Assembly: GCF_965118125.1 (NCBI RefSeq)
Contig: NZ_OZ221288.1
Coordinates: 2,790,001-2,854,000, forward strand
Source: Pararobbsia alpina_A
GTDB lineage: Bacteria > Pseudomonadota > Gammaproteobacteria > Burkholderiales > Burkholderiaceae
Length of the DNA: 64,000 bases
Reading direction: 5' to 3'
Positions 33,856 to 43,518 of the stretch are shown piece by piece. The position numbers and the translations under genes were made by a program. Below the pieces are notes generated by a model that saw nothing but the letters and a program-made list of their open reading frames with translations, made no database searches and was not told the DNA's origin. Position 1 is the first letter of the stretch. The number at the start of each line of letters is the position of its first letter.

Positions 33856-36800
33856 TCACGGCTGCCGCAGGTCCAGCGTGAACGGGAATTCGAGGCTCCG
33901 TTTCGCCGGTTCGACGCGCATCGGCCCACCGCTATGCCCGATCGTCAGAAAGCGCGCGCGCCGGCGGCTTTCCGCTTCATAGGCATTGACCGGGAACGTC
34001 TGATAGTTCCGTCCGCCCGGATGAGCCACATGATACTGCCCGCCGCCGATGGATCGCCCATTCCAGGTATCGACAATATCGAAGACAAGCGGCGCGTGCA
34101 CACCGATGGTCGGATGCAGCGCCGAAGCAGGCGCCCAGGCCTTGAAGCGCACCCCGGCGACAAACTCCGTCGCGCGTCCGGTCGGCTGAAGCGGCATCGC
34201 CTGCCCGTTGACCGTGATCACGTGGCGGTCGCCGTTCAGCCCGAGCGCGTGGACTTCGAGTCGTTCGAGCGACGAATCGACATAGCGCACCGTGCCACCC
34301 GGCGCGCCTTCTTCGCCCATCACATGCCAGGGTTCGAGCGCAGAGCGGACCGTGAGCGAGATGGCATCGACGGTCAGCTCACCGACGACCGGGAAGCGGA
34401 ATTCGAAGTGCGGTGCGAACCAGGCCGGATCGAACGGGTAGCCGGCGTCGTTGAGTTCGGCAAGCACATCGTCGAAATCCATTTTGACGAACGTGCTCAA
34501 CATGAACCGGTCGTGGAGTTCGGTGTTCCAGCGTGTGAGGCGCGCGGTATAGGGCTTCTCCCAGAAGCGCGCGACCAGTGCGCGCAACAGCAGTTGCTGC
34601 ACAAGGCTCATGCGCGCGTGTGGTGGCATTTCGAATGCGCGCAGCTCGAGCAGGCCCAGACGCCCCGTCGGTCCATCCGGCGAATACAGCTTGTCGATGC
34701 AGAACTCGGCGCGGTGCGTGTTGCCGGTCACGTCGATCAGGATATTGCGCAGCGTGCGGTCGATCAGCCAAGGCGGAATCGGGCCTTCACGGCTGCCGAG
34801 CAAATCGAGCTGACGCTGAAGCTCCTTGAAGGCAATCTCGAGTTCATAAAGCTGGTCGTTACGCGCTTCGTCGACGCGCGGCGCCTGGCTCGTAGGCCCG
34901 ATGAACATCCCCGAGAACAGATACGACATCGATGGATGGTTGTGCCAGAACGCGATCAGGCTGGCGAGCACGTCGGGCCGGCGCAAAAAGGGGCTGTCGG
35001 CCGGGGTTTTGCCGCCGAGCACGAAGTGATTGCCACCCCCCGTGCCCGTGTGTCGGCCGTCGAGCATGAACTTCTCGGAGCTCAGATACGACATATGCGC
35101 GGTCTGATACAGGAACTCCGTGTGATCGACGAGCTGTGCCCAGCTCGACGCCGGGTGGATATTCACTTCGATCACACCGGGGTCGGGCGTCACCTGCAAC
35201 AGCGTCATGCGCGTATCGCGCGGCGGCGGGTAGCCTTCGAGCACGATGCGCACGCCGACTTCTTCCGCGGTGATCTCGATTGCGCTCAGCAGGTCGAGGT
35301 AGTCATCGATGGTCGCAAGCGGAGGCATAAAGACGTAGAGCACGCCCTTGCCGCTGCCGAACTCGCGCGCTTCGACCTTGGGGCCGGCGGCTCGCGCGGG
35401 GTTGCGGACTTCAACGCACAACGCCGTTCGCGTGACATATCCGGCCGATTCAAAGCGGCCAGGATACTGATCCGCTGAGACGTCGAGTTTCGATGGCGGC
35501 AGAGGCGGGCGTCGGCGCGCGGCTGCGCCCGAACCCGAGACACGATGGCGACCGCTGAACACATCGCCCGTGTCGCCTGCGAGGGCATCGTCGAAGACCT
35601 CGGCATCGACGTCCTCGTCGGCACCGGACAGCGTCCCCGCTTCGCCAGCGGCTTGCCGCGCCGTCGCATCGACGAGTTCGCCGTCGCGGTATTGCGCGCG
35701 AAGCTGCGCTGCGCTGCGCAGGGGCGACGGCGTGGCGAAGGGGTCCTGCGCGTGCAGATACGGATAATCGGTTTCGCTGACCCACGCCAGGCTGTCGAGC
35801 GGAAGCCGGTAGCCCATCGAGGAATCGCCGGGGTGCAGATAGATGCGATCGTCGCGCATATGCCACGGCCCGCTGACCCAGCGTGGGCCGTCAAGCGACG
35901 GATTGGACTGCCCGCGCGCGATCGGCAGCACGTAACCCGTGACGTTGTCGAGCCCGGAAGTAAACACGCGCCGCAGCCTCATGCGTTCGAGCTCGTCACC
36001 CAGACGCGAATCGAACGGATCGACATTGACCGGCAACCGGCGCTCGCGCCACAGGTAGTAAAAGACGTCTTCGTACGCAGGCTGCACGTATTTCGTGTCG
36101 AGCGACAAGCGTGCGCTCAGGTGCTTGATAAAGCGTTCGGCGTCGGCCGTCGTGTAGTTCGACGGCTCGCGCTCATCGGCGAACAGCGACGGGTTTTGCC
36201 AGCACGGCTGGCCATCCGCGCGCCAGTACAGCGACAGCGCCCAGCGAGGCAGTTGTTCGCCCGGATACCACTTGCCTTGACCAAAGTGCAGGAAACCGCC
36301 GTCGCCGTAGCGTGCGCGCAGCTTGTCCATCAGCGAGATGGCGTAGCCGCGCTTCGTGGGACCGAGCGCATCGGTGTTCCATTCGGGCGCGTCGCGATCG
36401 GACACCGCGACATAGGTCGGCTCGCCGCCCATGGTCAGGCGCACATCGCCGGCCTTGAGCGCCTCGTCGACGGCCTCGCCCATCTGTAACACGGCCTGCC
36501 ACTGTTCGTCGGAGTACGGCTTGGTGACGCGCGGCGTTTCGAGCACCCGCTCGATGGTCATCGTGTGCTCGAACTCGACTTCCGCTTCGTCGGACGCGCC
36601 GGTGATCGGCGCTGCGCTGCCCGGCTCAGGCGTGCACGCGAGCGGGATATGGCCTTCGCCGGCAAGCAGGCCGGAGGTCGGATCGAGTCCGATCCAGCCG
36701 GCGCCGGGCAGATAGACCTCGCACCACGCATGCAGATCGGTGAAGTCATAGGCGGCGCCCACCGGGCCATCGATCGCTTTGACGTCGGGGGCAAGCTGCA

Positions 36801-37416
36801 GCAGGTAGCCGGACACAAAGCGCGCGGCCAGACCCAGATGGCGCAGCGTCTCGACGAGCAGCCAGCCCGAGTCGCGGCACGAGCCCGACCCCCGGGTCAA
36901 CGTTTCCTCGGGCGTCTGCACGCCGGGCTCCATGCGAATCAGGTAGCTGACGTCGCGCTGCACGCGCTGGTTCAGATCGACCAGAAAGTCGATCGTCGTG
37001 CGCGGCGTGAGGTCGATGCTCTCGATAAACGCCTTGAACAGCGGCGTCGGCTCGCGCTTGATCCGGTAGGGTGCGAGTTCGTGCGCGAGCTCGGGCGCAT
37101 AGTCGAAGGGAAACTTTTCGGCGCTCGGCTCGAGAAAGAAGTCGAACGGGTTGTAGACCGCCATTTCGGCGACAAGGTCGACCGTGATCTTGAACTCGCG
37201 CGTCTTGTCGGGCACGACGAGCCGCGCGTGATAGTTCGCAAACGCATCCTGCTGCCAGTTCAGGAAGTGCTCGGCCGGTTCGATCGTGAGCGAGTACGAG
37301 ACGATCTGGGTCCGGCAATGCGGTGCGGGCCGCAGGCGCACGACCTGGGGAGACAGATGCACCAGCCGGTCGTAACGGTAGTGCGTGACGTGGTTCAGGG
37401 CGACACGAATGGACAC
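33856..37416 (-). CDS. Transglutaminase-DUF2126 fusion protein
   Basis: An 1186-residue cytoplasmic protein. Residues 1-290: transglutaminase N-domain and core with triad Cys180 ('GSGSCRDSGW'), His229 ('DLHAWCEVY') and Asp245 ('GLDPTSG'). Residues about 300-1186: DUF2126, with 'RLTMGGEPTYVAVSDRDAPEWNTDALGPTKRGYA', 'GGGNHFVLGGKTPADSPFLRRPDVL' and 'NILIDVTGNTHRAEFCIDKLYSPDG', a glutamine-synthetase/amidoligase-like fold by family knowledge. It heads the operon with the ATP-grasp/alpha-E and second transglutaminase genes. Together they may make and trim an unknown peptide or isopeptide product (inference). Confidence 0.9.
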   Translation of the reverse strand: MSIRVALNHVTHYRYDRLVHLSPQVVRLRPAPHCRTQIVSYSLTIEPAEHFLNWQQDAFANYHARLVVPDKTREFKITVDLVAEMAVYNPFDFFLEPSAEKFPFDYAPELAHELAPYRIKREPTPLFKAFIESIDLTPRTTIDFLVDLNQRVQRDVSYLIRMEPGVQTPEETLTRGSGSCRDSGWLLVETLRHLGLAARFVSGYLLQLAPDVKAIDGPVGAAYDFTDLHAWCEVYLPGAGWIGLDPTSGLLAGEGHIPLACTPEPGSAAPITGASDEAEVEFEHTMTIERVLETPRVTKPYSDEQWQAVLQMGEAVDEALKAGDVRLTMGGEPTYVAVSDRDAPEWNTDALGPTKRGYAISLMDKLRARYGDGGFLHFGQGKWYPGEQLPRWALSLYWRADGQPCWQNPSLFADEREPSNYTTADAERFIKHLSARLSLDTKYVQPAYEDVFYYLWRERRLPVNVDPFDSRLGDELERMRLRRVFTSGLDNVTGYVLPIARGQSNPSLDGPRWVSGPWHMRDDRIYLHPGDSSMGYRLPLDSLAWVSETDYPYLHAQDPFATPSPLRSAAQLRAQYRDGELVDATARQAAGEAGTLSGADEDVDAEVFDDALAGDTGDVFSGRHRVSGSGAAARRRPPLPPSKLDVSADQYPGRFESAGYVTRTALCVEVRNPARAAGPKVEAREFGSGKGVLYVFMPPLATIDDYLDLLSAIEITAEEVGVRIVLEGYPPPRDTRMTLLQVTPDPGVIEVNIHPASSWAQLVDHTEFLYQTAHMSYLSSEKFMLDGRHTGTGGGNHFVLGGKTPADSPFLRRPDVLASLIAFWHNHPSMSYLFSGMFIGPTSQAPRVDEARNDQLYELEIAFKELQRQLDLLGSREGPIPPWLIDRTLRNILIDVTGNTHRAEFCIDKLYSPDGPTGRLGLLELRAFEMPPHARMSLVQQLLLRALVARFWEKPYTARLTRWNTELHDRFMLSTFVKMDFDDVLAELNDAGYPFDPAWFAPHFEFRFPVVGELTVDAISLTVRSALEPWHVMGEEGAPGGTVRYVDSSLERLEVHALGLNGDRHVITVNGQAMPLQPTGRATEFVAGVRFKAWAPASALHPTIGVHAPLVFDIVDTWNGRSIGGGQYHVAHPGGRNYQTFPVNAYEAESRRRARFLTIGHSGGPMRVEPAKRSLEFPFTLDLRQP

Positions 37417-37767
37417 GCCGGACTCCTGTGTTCAGGTTGGATTCTGGGTCGGACTGCCGGTCTTGCGCGATGCGGTTGGGTCAAAGCAAGCTTTATGCCG
37501 TTTTTGATCGCTCCAGTCTGCGCGCGCAGTGTGAACCGGATATGGCGTGCCGGGATCGCGCGGAACGAACCTTGCGATTGCGATGAAGCAGCATCGCATA
37601 GAAGTCCGCTTGGCGAAACGGCGCCGCCGACACCCAAGCTGGTTAAAGTCGATGTACAGCCGTCGATGTACCGCCGCCGATATACCGCCGCCGATATACC
37701 GCCGCCGATACACGGCCGTCGATGCGCCACTGTTCGAATCAGGCTGGTTCAACGCGCAGGAGCGCCC
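37417..37767. other. 351-bp divergent intergenic region with 14-bp repeats
   Basis: It separates the DUF2126 operon and the zinc peptidase gene. Besides the six-unit repeat at 37650-37733 no gene is seen; frames passing through come from the shadow of the neighbouring gene. Both promoters should lie here. Confidence 0.6.
37650..37733. repeat. 14-bp tandem repeat, six units
   Basis: Units based on CGATATACCGCCGC: two identical central copies (37678-37705) and four with drift on both sides. It ends 35 bp before the zinc peptidase start, so it lies in its leader or promoter. The unit is not a multiple of three. Confidence 0.92.
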
Positions 37768-39051
37768 ATGAAGACGTTTCACTGCAATCGATGCTCTCAA
37801 CTGGTGTTTTTCGAAAACGTGCGCTGCGAGCGCTGCGAAGCGCTGCTCGGCTATGTACCTGAGCTTGGAGAGATCAGCGCATTCGAGCCCGCCGAAGAGG
37901 ACGGGATCTGGCGCAGCCTGCACCCCGACGCGCAGGGCGGCTTGTATCGGCTCTGCGACAACTATGCGCTGCACAACGTGTGCAACTGGATGACGCCGGC
38001 GGCACAGCCGCACGGCTTGTGCCGCTCGTGTGAGCTGACCAAGGTCATCCCCAATCTGGCGTCGGAAGAGAACCGGTCCCGGTGGTACCGGCTCGAGACG
38101 GCGAAGCGTCGACTGCTCTATACGCTCGCCGTGCTGGGATTGCCGGTCGAGGCCAAGCACATCGAGTCCGGCGTCAGCGCAGCGTCTCCACCCGCGCCTT
38201 CACCTGCGCCATCGCCGGATACGGCCGTACTGCCCGAATCGCCCTCGCCAGTGGCCCCCGACGCGAACGTTCAGTCCGAGGCGCCGTCGACAGACGTCGC
38301 CACATTGCCGGAATCCGTTGAGGAGGCGCCGACGTCGAGTTCAGGCATTGTCTATTCGAGCGACGGCGTTGCGTTCGAATTTCTTGAGGACACAGCCGAC
38401 GGCGACCGCGTCATGACCGGTCACGACCACGGCCTGATCACGCTCAATATCGCGGAAGCGGACGATGCGCGTCGCGAAGCCATCCGCGCGCAAATGCACG
38501 AGCCTTATCGGACACTGCTTGGCCATTTCCGTCATGAGATCGGTCACTACTATTTCGATCTGCTCGTGGCGAACACGCGCTGGAACGAGCCTTTTCGTGC
38601 AATGTTCGGCGACGAGCGCGCGGATTACGGCGAGGCGCTCGATCAGCATTACCGTGAGGGGTCCCCGCCGAACTGGTCGCAGTCATTTGTCAGCGCCTAC
38701 GCGAGCGCGCATCCATGGGAGGATTGGGCCGAAACGTGGGCTCACTACCTGCATATGGTCGATACGCTTGACACGGCGACCTCATGCGGGCTCAAACTGA
38801 TGCCTGACGATCCCGCTGCCCCGACGCTGCACGATACGTCGCCTGTTGAAGACGCCGCGTTCGATAGCCTGATGAAGCGATGGTTTCCGCTGACGTATGC
38901 GCTCAATAGCCTGAACCGGAGCCTGGGCATGCCAGACGGTTATCCGTTCACGCTGGCGCCTGCGGTCATCGAAAAGCTGCGTTTCGTGCACCGCGTGATC
39001 GCCGGCGGGGTGCCCGTTGTTTCGCCGCACATTGGAACAGGAAATGCTTGA
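37768..39051 (+). CDS. Putative zinc-binding metallopeptidase with zinc ribbon
   Basis: A 427-residue protein. Residues 6-23 form a CxxC...CxxC zinc ribbon (Cys6, Cys9, Cys20, Cys23) with further Cys pairs near 'LCDNYALHNVCNW' and 'GLCRSCELT'. A proline- and serine-rich linker spans about 135-190. The C-terminal peptidase domain has 'HEIGHYY' (His256, Glu257, His260), a zincin active site, followed by 'AHPWEDWAETWAHYLHMVDTL', which supplies the third ligand region. This family commonly accompanies the transglutaminase/ATP-grasp/alpha-E operon that runs in the opposite direction here. The start at 37768 begins with the zinc ribbon; the long frame upstream is a shadow of the DUF2126 gene. Confidence 0.88.
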   Translation: MKTFHCNRCSQLVFFENVRCERCEALLGYVPELGEISAFEPAEEDGIWRSLHPDAQGGLYRLCDNYALHNVCNWMTPAAQPHGLCRSCELTKVIPNLASEENRSRWYRLETAKRRLLYTLAVLGLPVEAKHIESGVSAASPPAPSPAPSPDTAVLPESPSPVAPDANVQSEAPSTDVATLPESVEEAPTSSSGIVYSSDGVAFEFLEDTADGDRVMTGHDHGLITLNIAEADDARREAIRAQMHEPYRTLLGHFRHEIGHYYFDLLVANTRWNEPFRAMFGDERADYGEALDQHYREGSPPNWSQSFVSAYASAHPWEDWAETWAHYLHMVDTLDTATSCGLKLMPDDPAAPTLHDTSPVEDAAFDSLMKRWFPLTYALNSLNRSLGMPDGYPFTLAPAVIEKLRFVHRVIAGGVPVVSPHIGTGNA

Positions 39052-39083
39052 TTCGGGGCCGACCATCCGACAGGAGCCTTGCC

Positions 39084-39521
39084 ATGTCTGCTCAACTTGC
39101 CACTGAGTTTTCGCACGTCAAACCGCAGGACACATCGTTTGTGGGTGAAGGGCTGCGTGATTTCTTCGTGTATCGCGATCTCGGCATCGCGCAAGCGACG
39201 CACGGCAAGGTGCTTGCGCAACTCGTGAAGGCGAATCACGCACCAGAGAAAGGCACGGGATGGCACCGTCATGAGGCCGAGTTCCATATCGTGCTGATGC
39301 TCAAGGGGTGGGCGAAGTTCATGTATGGCGACAAGGAGACACTCGTGTCCGCCGGGGATTGTGTGCATCAGTCGCCGGGCATCGTCCACTACCTCTTCGA
39401 TTATTCGGAAGATATGGAGTACCTCGAAGTCGTCGGCCCCGCCGACTTCAAATCGATCGATGTCGAGGGGCCGTGCGAAGTGCCGGAACCCACGCCTTGG
39501 CCTACGGCCGTTGCGGAATAG
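39084..39521 (+). CDS. Cupin-domain protein
   Basis: A 145-residue single cupin. 'GTGWHRHEAEFHIVLMLKGWAKFMYGDKE' gives the first cupin motif (HxH and E ligands) and 'GDCVHQSPGIVHYLFDYSED' the second (H). Likely binds a divalent metal; substrate unknown. CAGGAG precedes the ATG, 32 bp after the zinc peptidase stop, so the two genes may be co-transcribed. Confidence 0.88.
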   Translation: MSAQLATEFSHVKPQDTSFVGEGLRDFFVYRDLGIAQATHGKVLAQLVKANHAPEKGTGWHRHEAEFHIVLMLKGWAKFMYGDKETLVSAGDCVHQSPGIVHYLFDYSEDMEYLEVVGPADFKSIDVEGPCEVPEPTPWPTAVAE

Positions 39522-39668
39522 GTTGGGGCGCGTCACCGCTACGGGAGCTCAAAACCTGGCGCGCGCGAAGCACCGGTTGCAGACGAGCCTATGACACGTA
39601 ACCCGGTTCAGAAAGGGCGTGAATACGGCGCGAAGAGTTAGCGGCAGTCGAAGCAAGCGCTCCTGTTT

Positions 39669-41099
39669 TCAGGCAGCCCCCGACGAAGACGATGCTGCGG
39701 CGCTTGCCATGGCCGCTTTGGAAATCGCCTCGGCTTCGAGCATGGCGTGCAGCGAAAGCTGTTCGGCGCCCGCGCTCGTTGCCGATGCCGGCATGCGAAC
39801 CGAGCGTGGCTCATTGTCGTGAATGACAGAGCGCACCATCGGGTAGATCTGCGACTCCCATTTGCGCCCGTTGAACACGCCATAGTGGCCGACGCCCGTC
39901 TGTACGTGATGCGTTTTCATATACGGACGCAGTCGCGAGCACAGCTCCTGCGCCGCAACCGTTTGACCGACCGCGCAAATGTCGTCCTTTTCTCCTTCGA
40001 TCGTGAGGAGCGCCGTCCTTCGGATCGCCGCAGGCTCGACACGTCGATTGCCGACCATCAGTTCACCCTTGGGCAGCAGGTATTGCTGGAAGACCTGGCT
40101 GACCGTCTCGAGATAGAACTCGGCGGTCAGATCCGTCGTCGCGAAGTATTCCTCGTAGAAGGTGCGAATCGTATCGGCCTTCGCCGATTCGCCCTTTGCG
40201 CGCTCATAGTGCATATCGGCAAACGACGTGGCATGCCGGTTCGCATTCATCGACATGAACGCTGTGAGCTGGACGAAGCCCGGATACACGCGCCGCTGCG
40301 CCCCCTTGAAGCCGCTCGGCACCACGCTGATCAGATTCTTCTCGAACCACTCGATCGGTTTGCTGTTGGCCAGGTCGTTGACCTTGGTCGGGTTCACGCG
40401 GCAATCGATCGGGCCGGCCATCAAGGTCATGCTCGCCGGTTGCGCAGGATCGTCTGCCGCGGCCATCAGCGACACCGCGGCCAACGATGCGACCGTGGGC
40501 TGACAGATTGCAACGAGGTGCGAGTCGGGGCCGATCTTGCGGATAAACGAGATCACGTGCTCGACGTACTCCTGAAACCCGAAGCGGCCTGCCGACAGCG
40601 GAATGTCGCGTGGGTTGTGCCAGTCCGTGATGTAGACGTCATGGTCGGCGAGCATGGTCCGCACGGTGCCGCGCAGCAGCGTCGCAAAGTGCCCCGACAT
40701 CGGCGCGACGATCAGCACACGCGGCTGAGGTGTTTTGACGGCTTTGCGAAAGTGCAGCAATGAGCCGAACGGTGTGCGGCGCACGACCTCCTCGACGATC
40801 TCGACGGGTTCGCCTTCGACCTCGACGCTGCCGATACCAAAGGGTGGCCGTGCGTGAGAAAGCCCGGCCATCTCGAGCAGCTCCCATGCTGCATCGAGGC
40901 TACGGCCGAGCGGGCTGGCCGCGAACTCCGGCCATGCGGCGAGCACCGCACGCTGGAGCGTCGCGCTCGTGCGAAGCGGCCGCATGGCGTCGGCGACGGC
41001 CTGATAGACCGGATAAGCGAGGAGGTTCATGAGGGGGAACCCATCGTGAGCATGGGTTCGGAAAGGCAATAGGTATGCCAGACGGTCGTTCATTGGCAT
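39669..41099 (-). CDS. phaZ: Intracellular poly(3-hydroxybutyrate) depolymerase
   Basis: A 476-residue alpha/beta hydrolase of the PhaZ type. The nucleophile is cysteine in 'AICQPTVASLA' (Cys199 from this start), as in Ralstonia PhaZa1, instead of serine; 'LLTIEGEKDDICAVGQT' carries the Asp and 'GVGHYGVFNGRKW' the His. It mobilises stored PHB granules in the cytoplasm. The start is unsure: MNLLAYPVYQ at 41030 is the more typical N-terminus, but no start has a clear ribosome site. The C-terminal tail is alanine- and serine-rich. Confidence 0.9.
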   Translation of the reverse strand: MPMNDRLAYLLPFRTHAHDGFPLMNLLAYPVYQAVADAMRPLRTSATLQRAVLAAWPEFAASPLGRSLDAAWELLEMAGLSHARPPFGIGSVEVEGEPVEIVEEVVRRTPFGSLLHFRKAVKTPQPRVLIVAPMSGHFATLLRGTVRTMLADHDVYITDWHNPRDIPLSAGRFGFQEYVEHVISFIRKIGPDSHLVAICQPTVASLAAVSLMAAADDPAQPASMTLMAGPIDCRVNPTKVNDLANSKPIEWFEKNLISVVPSGFKGAQRRVYPGFVQLTAFMSMNANRHATSFADMHYERAKGESAKADTIRTFYEEYFATTDLTAEFYLETVSQVFQQYLLPKGELMVGNRRVEPAAIRRTALLTIEGEKDDICAVGQTVAAQELCSRLRPYMKTHHVQTGVGHYGVFNGRKWESQIYPMVRSVIHDNEPRSVRMPASATSAGAEQLSLHAMLEAEAISKAAMASAAASSSSGAA

Positions 41100-41296
41100 G
41101 CTGCTTGCAGCCGGTGCGAAGACGATCCGTTACGCGACGCGTATCGCGGCAAGCTGGTGCATGAAGCGCTGATGAGGTGCGTTGTCGACGTGGCATGCGT
41201 CGCATTGGGGGCATCGGGAAACTTGAGCGACGACCTGGATCAAAGCGCGCGTCGGCCGATGCGCGACGATGGCTCTATTCATCCGCGGAGAACCGC

Positions 41297-41956
41297 ATGA
41301 CCGAATCGAAGACGACGTTGACGATCAGCAGCCACAACTATTCGTCGTGGTCGTTGCGTGGGTGGCTGCTTGCCCGGCTCAGTGGTCTCGACTTCGAGAC
41401 TGTCGCAGTGCCCGTCGACGACGCCGCCGCGCGGGCCGAGCTGTTACTGCTTTCGCCCTCGATTCTCGTGCCGTGCCTGACGCACGAGGGCGTCAAGGTC
41501 TGGGACACGCTGGCGATCACCGAGTATTTGAATGAGATCCGGCCCGATGCACAGCTCTTGCCTGCCGATCGTAAGGCGCGTGCGCACTGCCGCGCGATCT
41601 GCGGCGAAATGCATTCGGGGTTCAGCGCACTGCGTTCGGCACTGCCGATGAACCTGCGCGGGTATTTTCCGAACTTCCGTATCTGGTCGCGTGCGCAGGA
41701 CGATATCGAGCGCATCGTGACGATCTGGCGAGAGTGCCTCTCGCTCTACGGCGGGCCCTATTTGTTCGGTGCGATCTCTGCGGCAGACGCCATGTACGCG
41801 CCCGTTGTCACGCGCTTCCTGACCTATGACGTCAAGCTCGACAAGGATATTGCCGAGTACTGCAAGCGCATCCTCGACCTGCCTCAGCTTAAGGAGTGGA
41901 TCCAGATCGCCAAAGCGGAGACCGAGGATATCGACGAGCTTGATGTCGAGTTCTAA
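41297..41956 (+). CDS. Glutathione S-transferase, zeta/maleylacetoacetate-isomerase-like
   Basis: A 219-residue GST. 'TISSHNYSSWSLRGWLLARLSGLDFE' has Ser residues at the glutathione site, 'SPSILVPCLTHEGVKVWDTLAITEYLNE' the cis-Pro and gamma-Glu-binding loop, and 'GAISAADAMYAPVVTRFLTY' the N-capping region. Start MTESKTTLT at 41297. It is divergent from phaZ by 197 bp and precedes the sugar transport cluster. Reaction unknown. Confidence 0.9.
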   Translation: MTESKTTLTISSHNYSSWSLRGWLLARLSGLDFETVAVPVDDAAARAELLLLSPSILVPCLTHEGVKVWDTLAITEYLNEIRPDAQLLPADRKARAHCRAICGEMHSGFSALRSALPMNLRGYFPNFRIWSRAQDDIERIVTIWRECLSLYGGPYLFGAISAADAMYAPVVTRFLTYDVKLDKDIAEYCKRILDLPQLKEWIQIAKAETEDIDELDVEF

Positions 41957-42121
41957 GCGGCGTTAACGCCCTTAACTGCCTTAGCTGCATTGGCGCCAAC
42001 CGCAGTCTTGGCGCTTCAAATCGCCTTCTTTGGCCCGAACCGTTGTTGGCGCGGTACGCGTTGCCTTGATCGGACGAACGCGGGTTAACCATTTCTTGTT
42101 CCGTTTGCTCCTAGTTGATAA

Positions 42122-42142
42122 CGTTTCAATTAAATTGAAACG
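42122..42142. promoter_or_regulatory. LacI-type operator, 21-bp perfect palindrome
   Basis: Arms CGTTTCAATT (42122-42131) and AATTGAAACG (42133-42142) around a central A. It lies 56 bp before the solute-binding protein start, beside TTGATA and AT-rich promoter-like sequence. The centre and length fit a LacI-family site, and the LacI gene is the last of the same cluster. Confidence 0.8.
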
Positions 42143-42198
42143 ATGGCGCATGATGCCCATAACGGCCGTGCCAGCCATGACATCACAGGAGACAGACT

Positions 42199-43506
42199 AT
42201 GAGTCGCGCAGGCGCAGCTTTGTCCGTATTCCGTCGTCGAGTGCTCTGCGAAGCCGCTGTCGTAGCGGTTTTTGCGGCCTCGATCCCTGTGTCGTCGTTT
42301 GCGAAGGACGCCAGTGGCGAACTCGTGCTCGTCAACTGGGAATCGGGTTCGGAAGCCGAAGTGATTCATGCGCTGGAAGCCGCGTTTCAAAAGAGCCATC
42401 CGGCGATCAAGATCCGCGAGATCAGCCTCACCGTGCAAGGCGACGCGCGCGGCCCGATTCGCACCGCGCTCATGGGGGGCGAAAAAGCGGATCTCCTGAT
42501 CAACACCTGGCCCGCGTTTCGCGCCGAGCTTGCCGACGCCGGCATGTTGCGTCCGCTGGACGCCGAATGGAACGCCAACAAGTGGAGCGACAACCTCGGT
42601 GACGAGTGGAAGCGTCTCGGTCAATACAAGGGCGTCACGTATGGCGTGACCTATACGTTCGGAGATCGAAGCGGCATTTTCTATCGCACGGATGTGCTCA
42701 AGAAAGCCGGCATCAGCGCACCGCCCAAAACATGGAGCGAATTCCTCGCCACGTTCAAGCCGCTACGTGCCGCAGGCGTCACGCCGATCTCGATTCCAGG
42801 CAAGACGTGGGCACATGCTGAGTGGTTCGAGTCGTTGCTGCTGCGAATCGGCGGTGTCGATACGGCATCGAAACTCGCCGCGCACAAGATTCCGTGGACC
42901 GACCCGATCGTCAAATCGGCGCTGCACAAATACGCTGAAATGCTCAAGGCCGGTTGCTGTGACGATCCGAACCGGATGCTTGCAACGGATTGGGACAACG
43001 CAGCCGACGAAGTGCTCAAGGCCGGCACGCATGGCTACGACCTGATTGGCATGTGGGTGAACAATCGGGCGAAGGCTGACTATGGCCTCAAGGAAGGCCA
43101 GGACTACGGGCTGTTCCAGTTCCCCACGCTGGGGATGGGTCATGACGATACGACGAGCGTCGACACGAAGGAGTTCGTCGCGCTGAAATCGGGCTCCAAC
43201 CCCGCTGCAGCCGACGCGTTTCTGACGTGGGTCACGGGCGGCGAAGCCGCGGCGATCGAAGCCCAGCGCGGACTCGTTTCGCCGTCGAACAAGGCGACGA
43301 CGGCGCAGCTGAGCCCCGTCGCTGCCGCTTCCTCCAATGCGGTGAAGTCGTCGAAAACCCAGTTCGTGCTGGGCGATTTATTGCCGGGCGATCTTGTCGA
43401 TGAATATCGCGTCCAGCTCCAGCATTTCCTTCAGGATCCGAGCGACGCCAATATCGACAAGGTGCTCGCCGCGATCGAGGAGAAGGCGAAGGACGCCTAT
43501 AAATAG
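42199..43506 (+). CDS. ABC sugar transporter, family 1 solute-binding protein
   Basis: A 435-residue periplasmic binding protein. Signal peptide up to 'SIPVSSFAKDAS'; the n-region has twin arginines ('FRRRV') but the usual Tat consensus is incomplete. The mature protein has 'LVNWESGSEAEVIHALEAAFQKSHPAIKI' and 'GVTYTFGDRSGIFYRTDVLKKAGI', typical of the maltose/glycerol-3-phosphate (CUT1) class. It delivers an oligosaccharide or glycoside to the two permeases that follow. First gene of the LacI-controlled operon. Confidence 0.9.
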   Translation: MSRAGAALSVFRRRVLCEAAVVAVFAASIPVSSFAKDASGELVLVNWESGSEAEVIHALEAAFQKSHPAIKIREISLTVQGDARGPIRTALMGGEKADLLINTWPAFRAELADAGMLRPLDAEWNANKWSDNLGDEWKRLGQYKGVTYGVTYTFGDRSGIFYRTDVLKKAGISAPPKTWSEFLATFKPLRAAGVTPISIPGKTWAHAEWFESLLLRIGGVDTASKLAAHKIPWTDPIVKSALHKYAEMLKAGCCDDPNRMLATDWDNAADEVLKAGTHGYDLIGMWVNNRAKADYGLKEGQDYGLFQFPTLGMGHDDTTSVDTKEFVALKSGSNPAAADAFLTWVTGGEAAAIEAQRGLVSPSNKATTAQLSPVAAASSNAVKSSKTQFVLGDLLPGDLVDEYRVQLQHFLQDPSDANIDKVLAAIEEKAKDAYK

Positions 43507-43518
43507 GGCCTGCGAGCG

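Noticed and set aside
33832..35478. 548-residue open frame on the plus strand
   Set aside because: Shadow of the DUF2126 fusion gene on the opposite strand.
36565..37767. N-terminal extension of the zinc peptidase frame
   Set aside because: Overlaps the DUF2126 gene antisense and the 14-bp repeats; the zinc ribbon begins at the ATG at 37768.
39598..39623. Fourth SigF-type promoter (GTAACC-N16-TGAA)
   Set aside because: The -10 has one mismatch, and it points into the 3' end of the convergent phaZ gene with no gene to drive.
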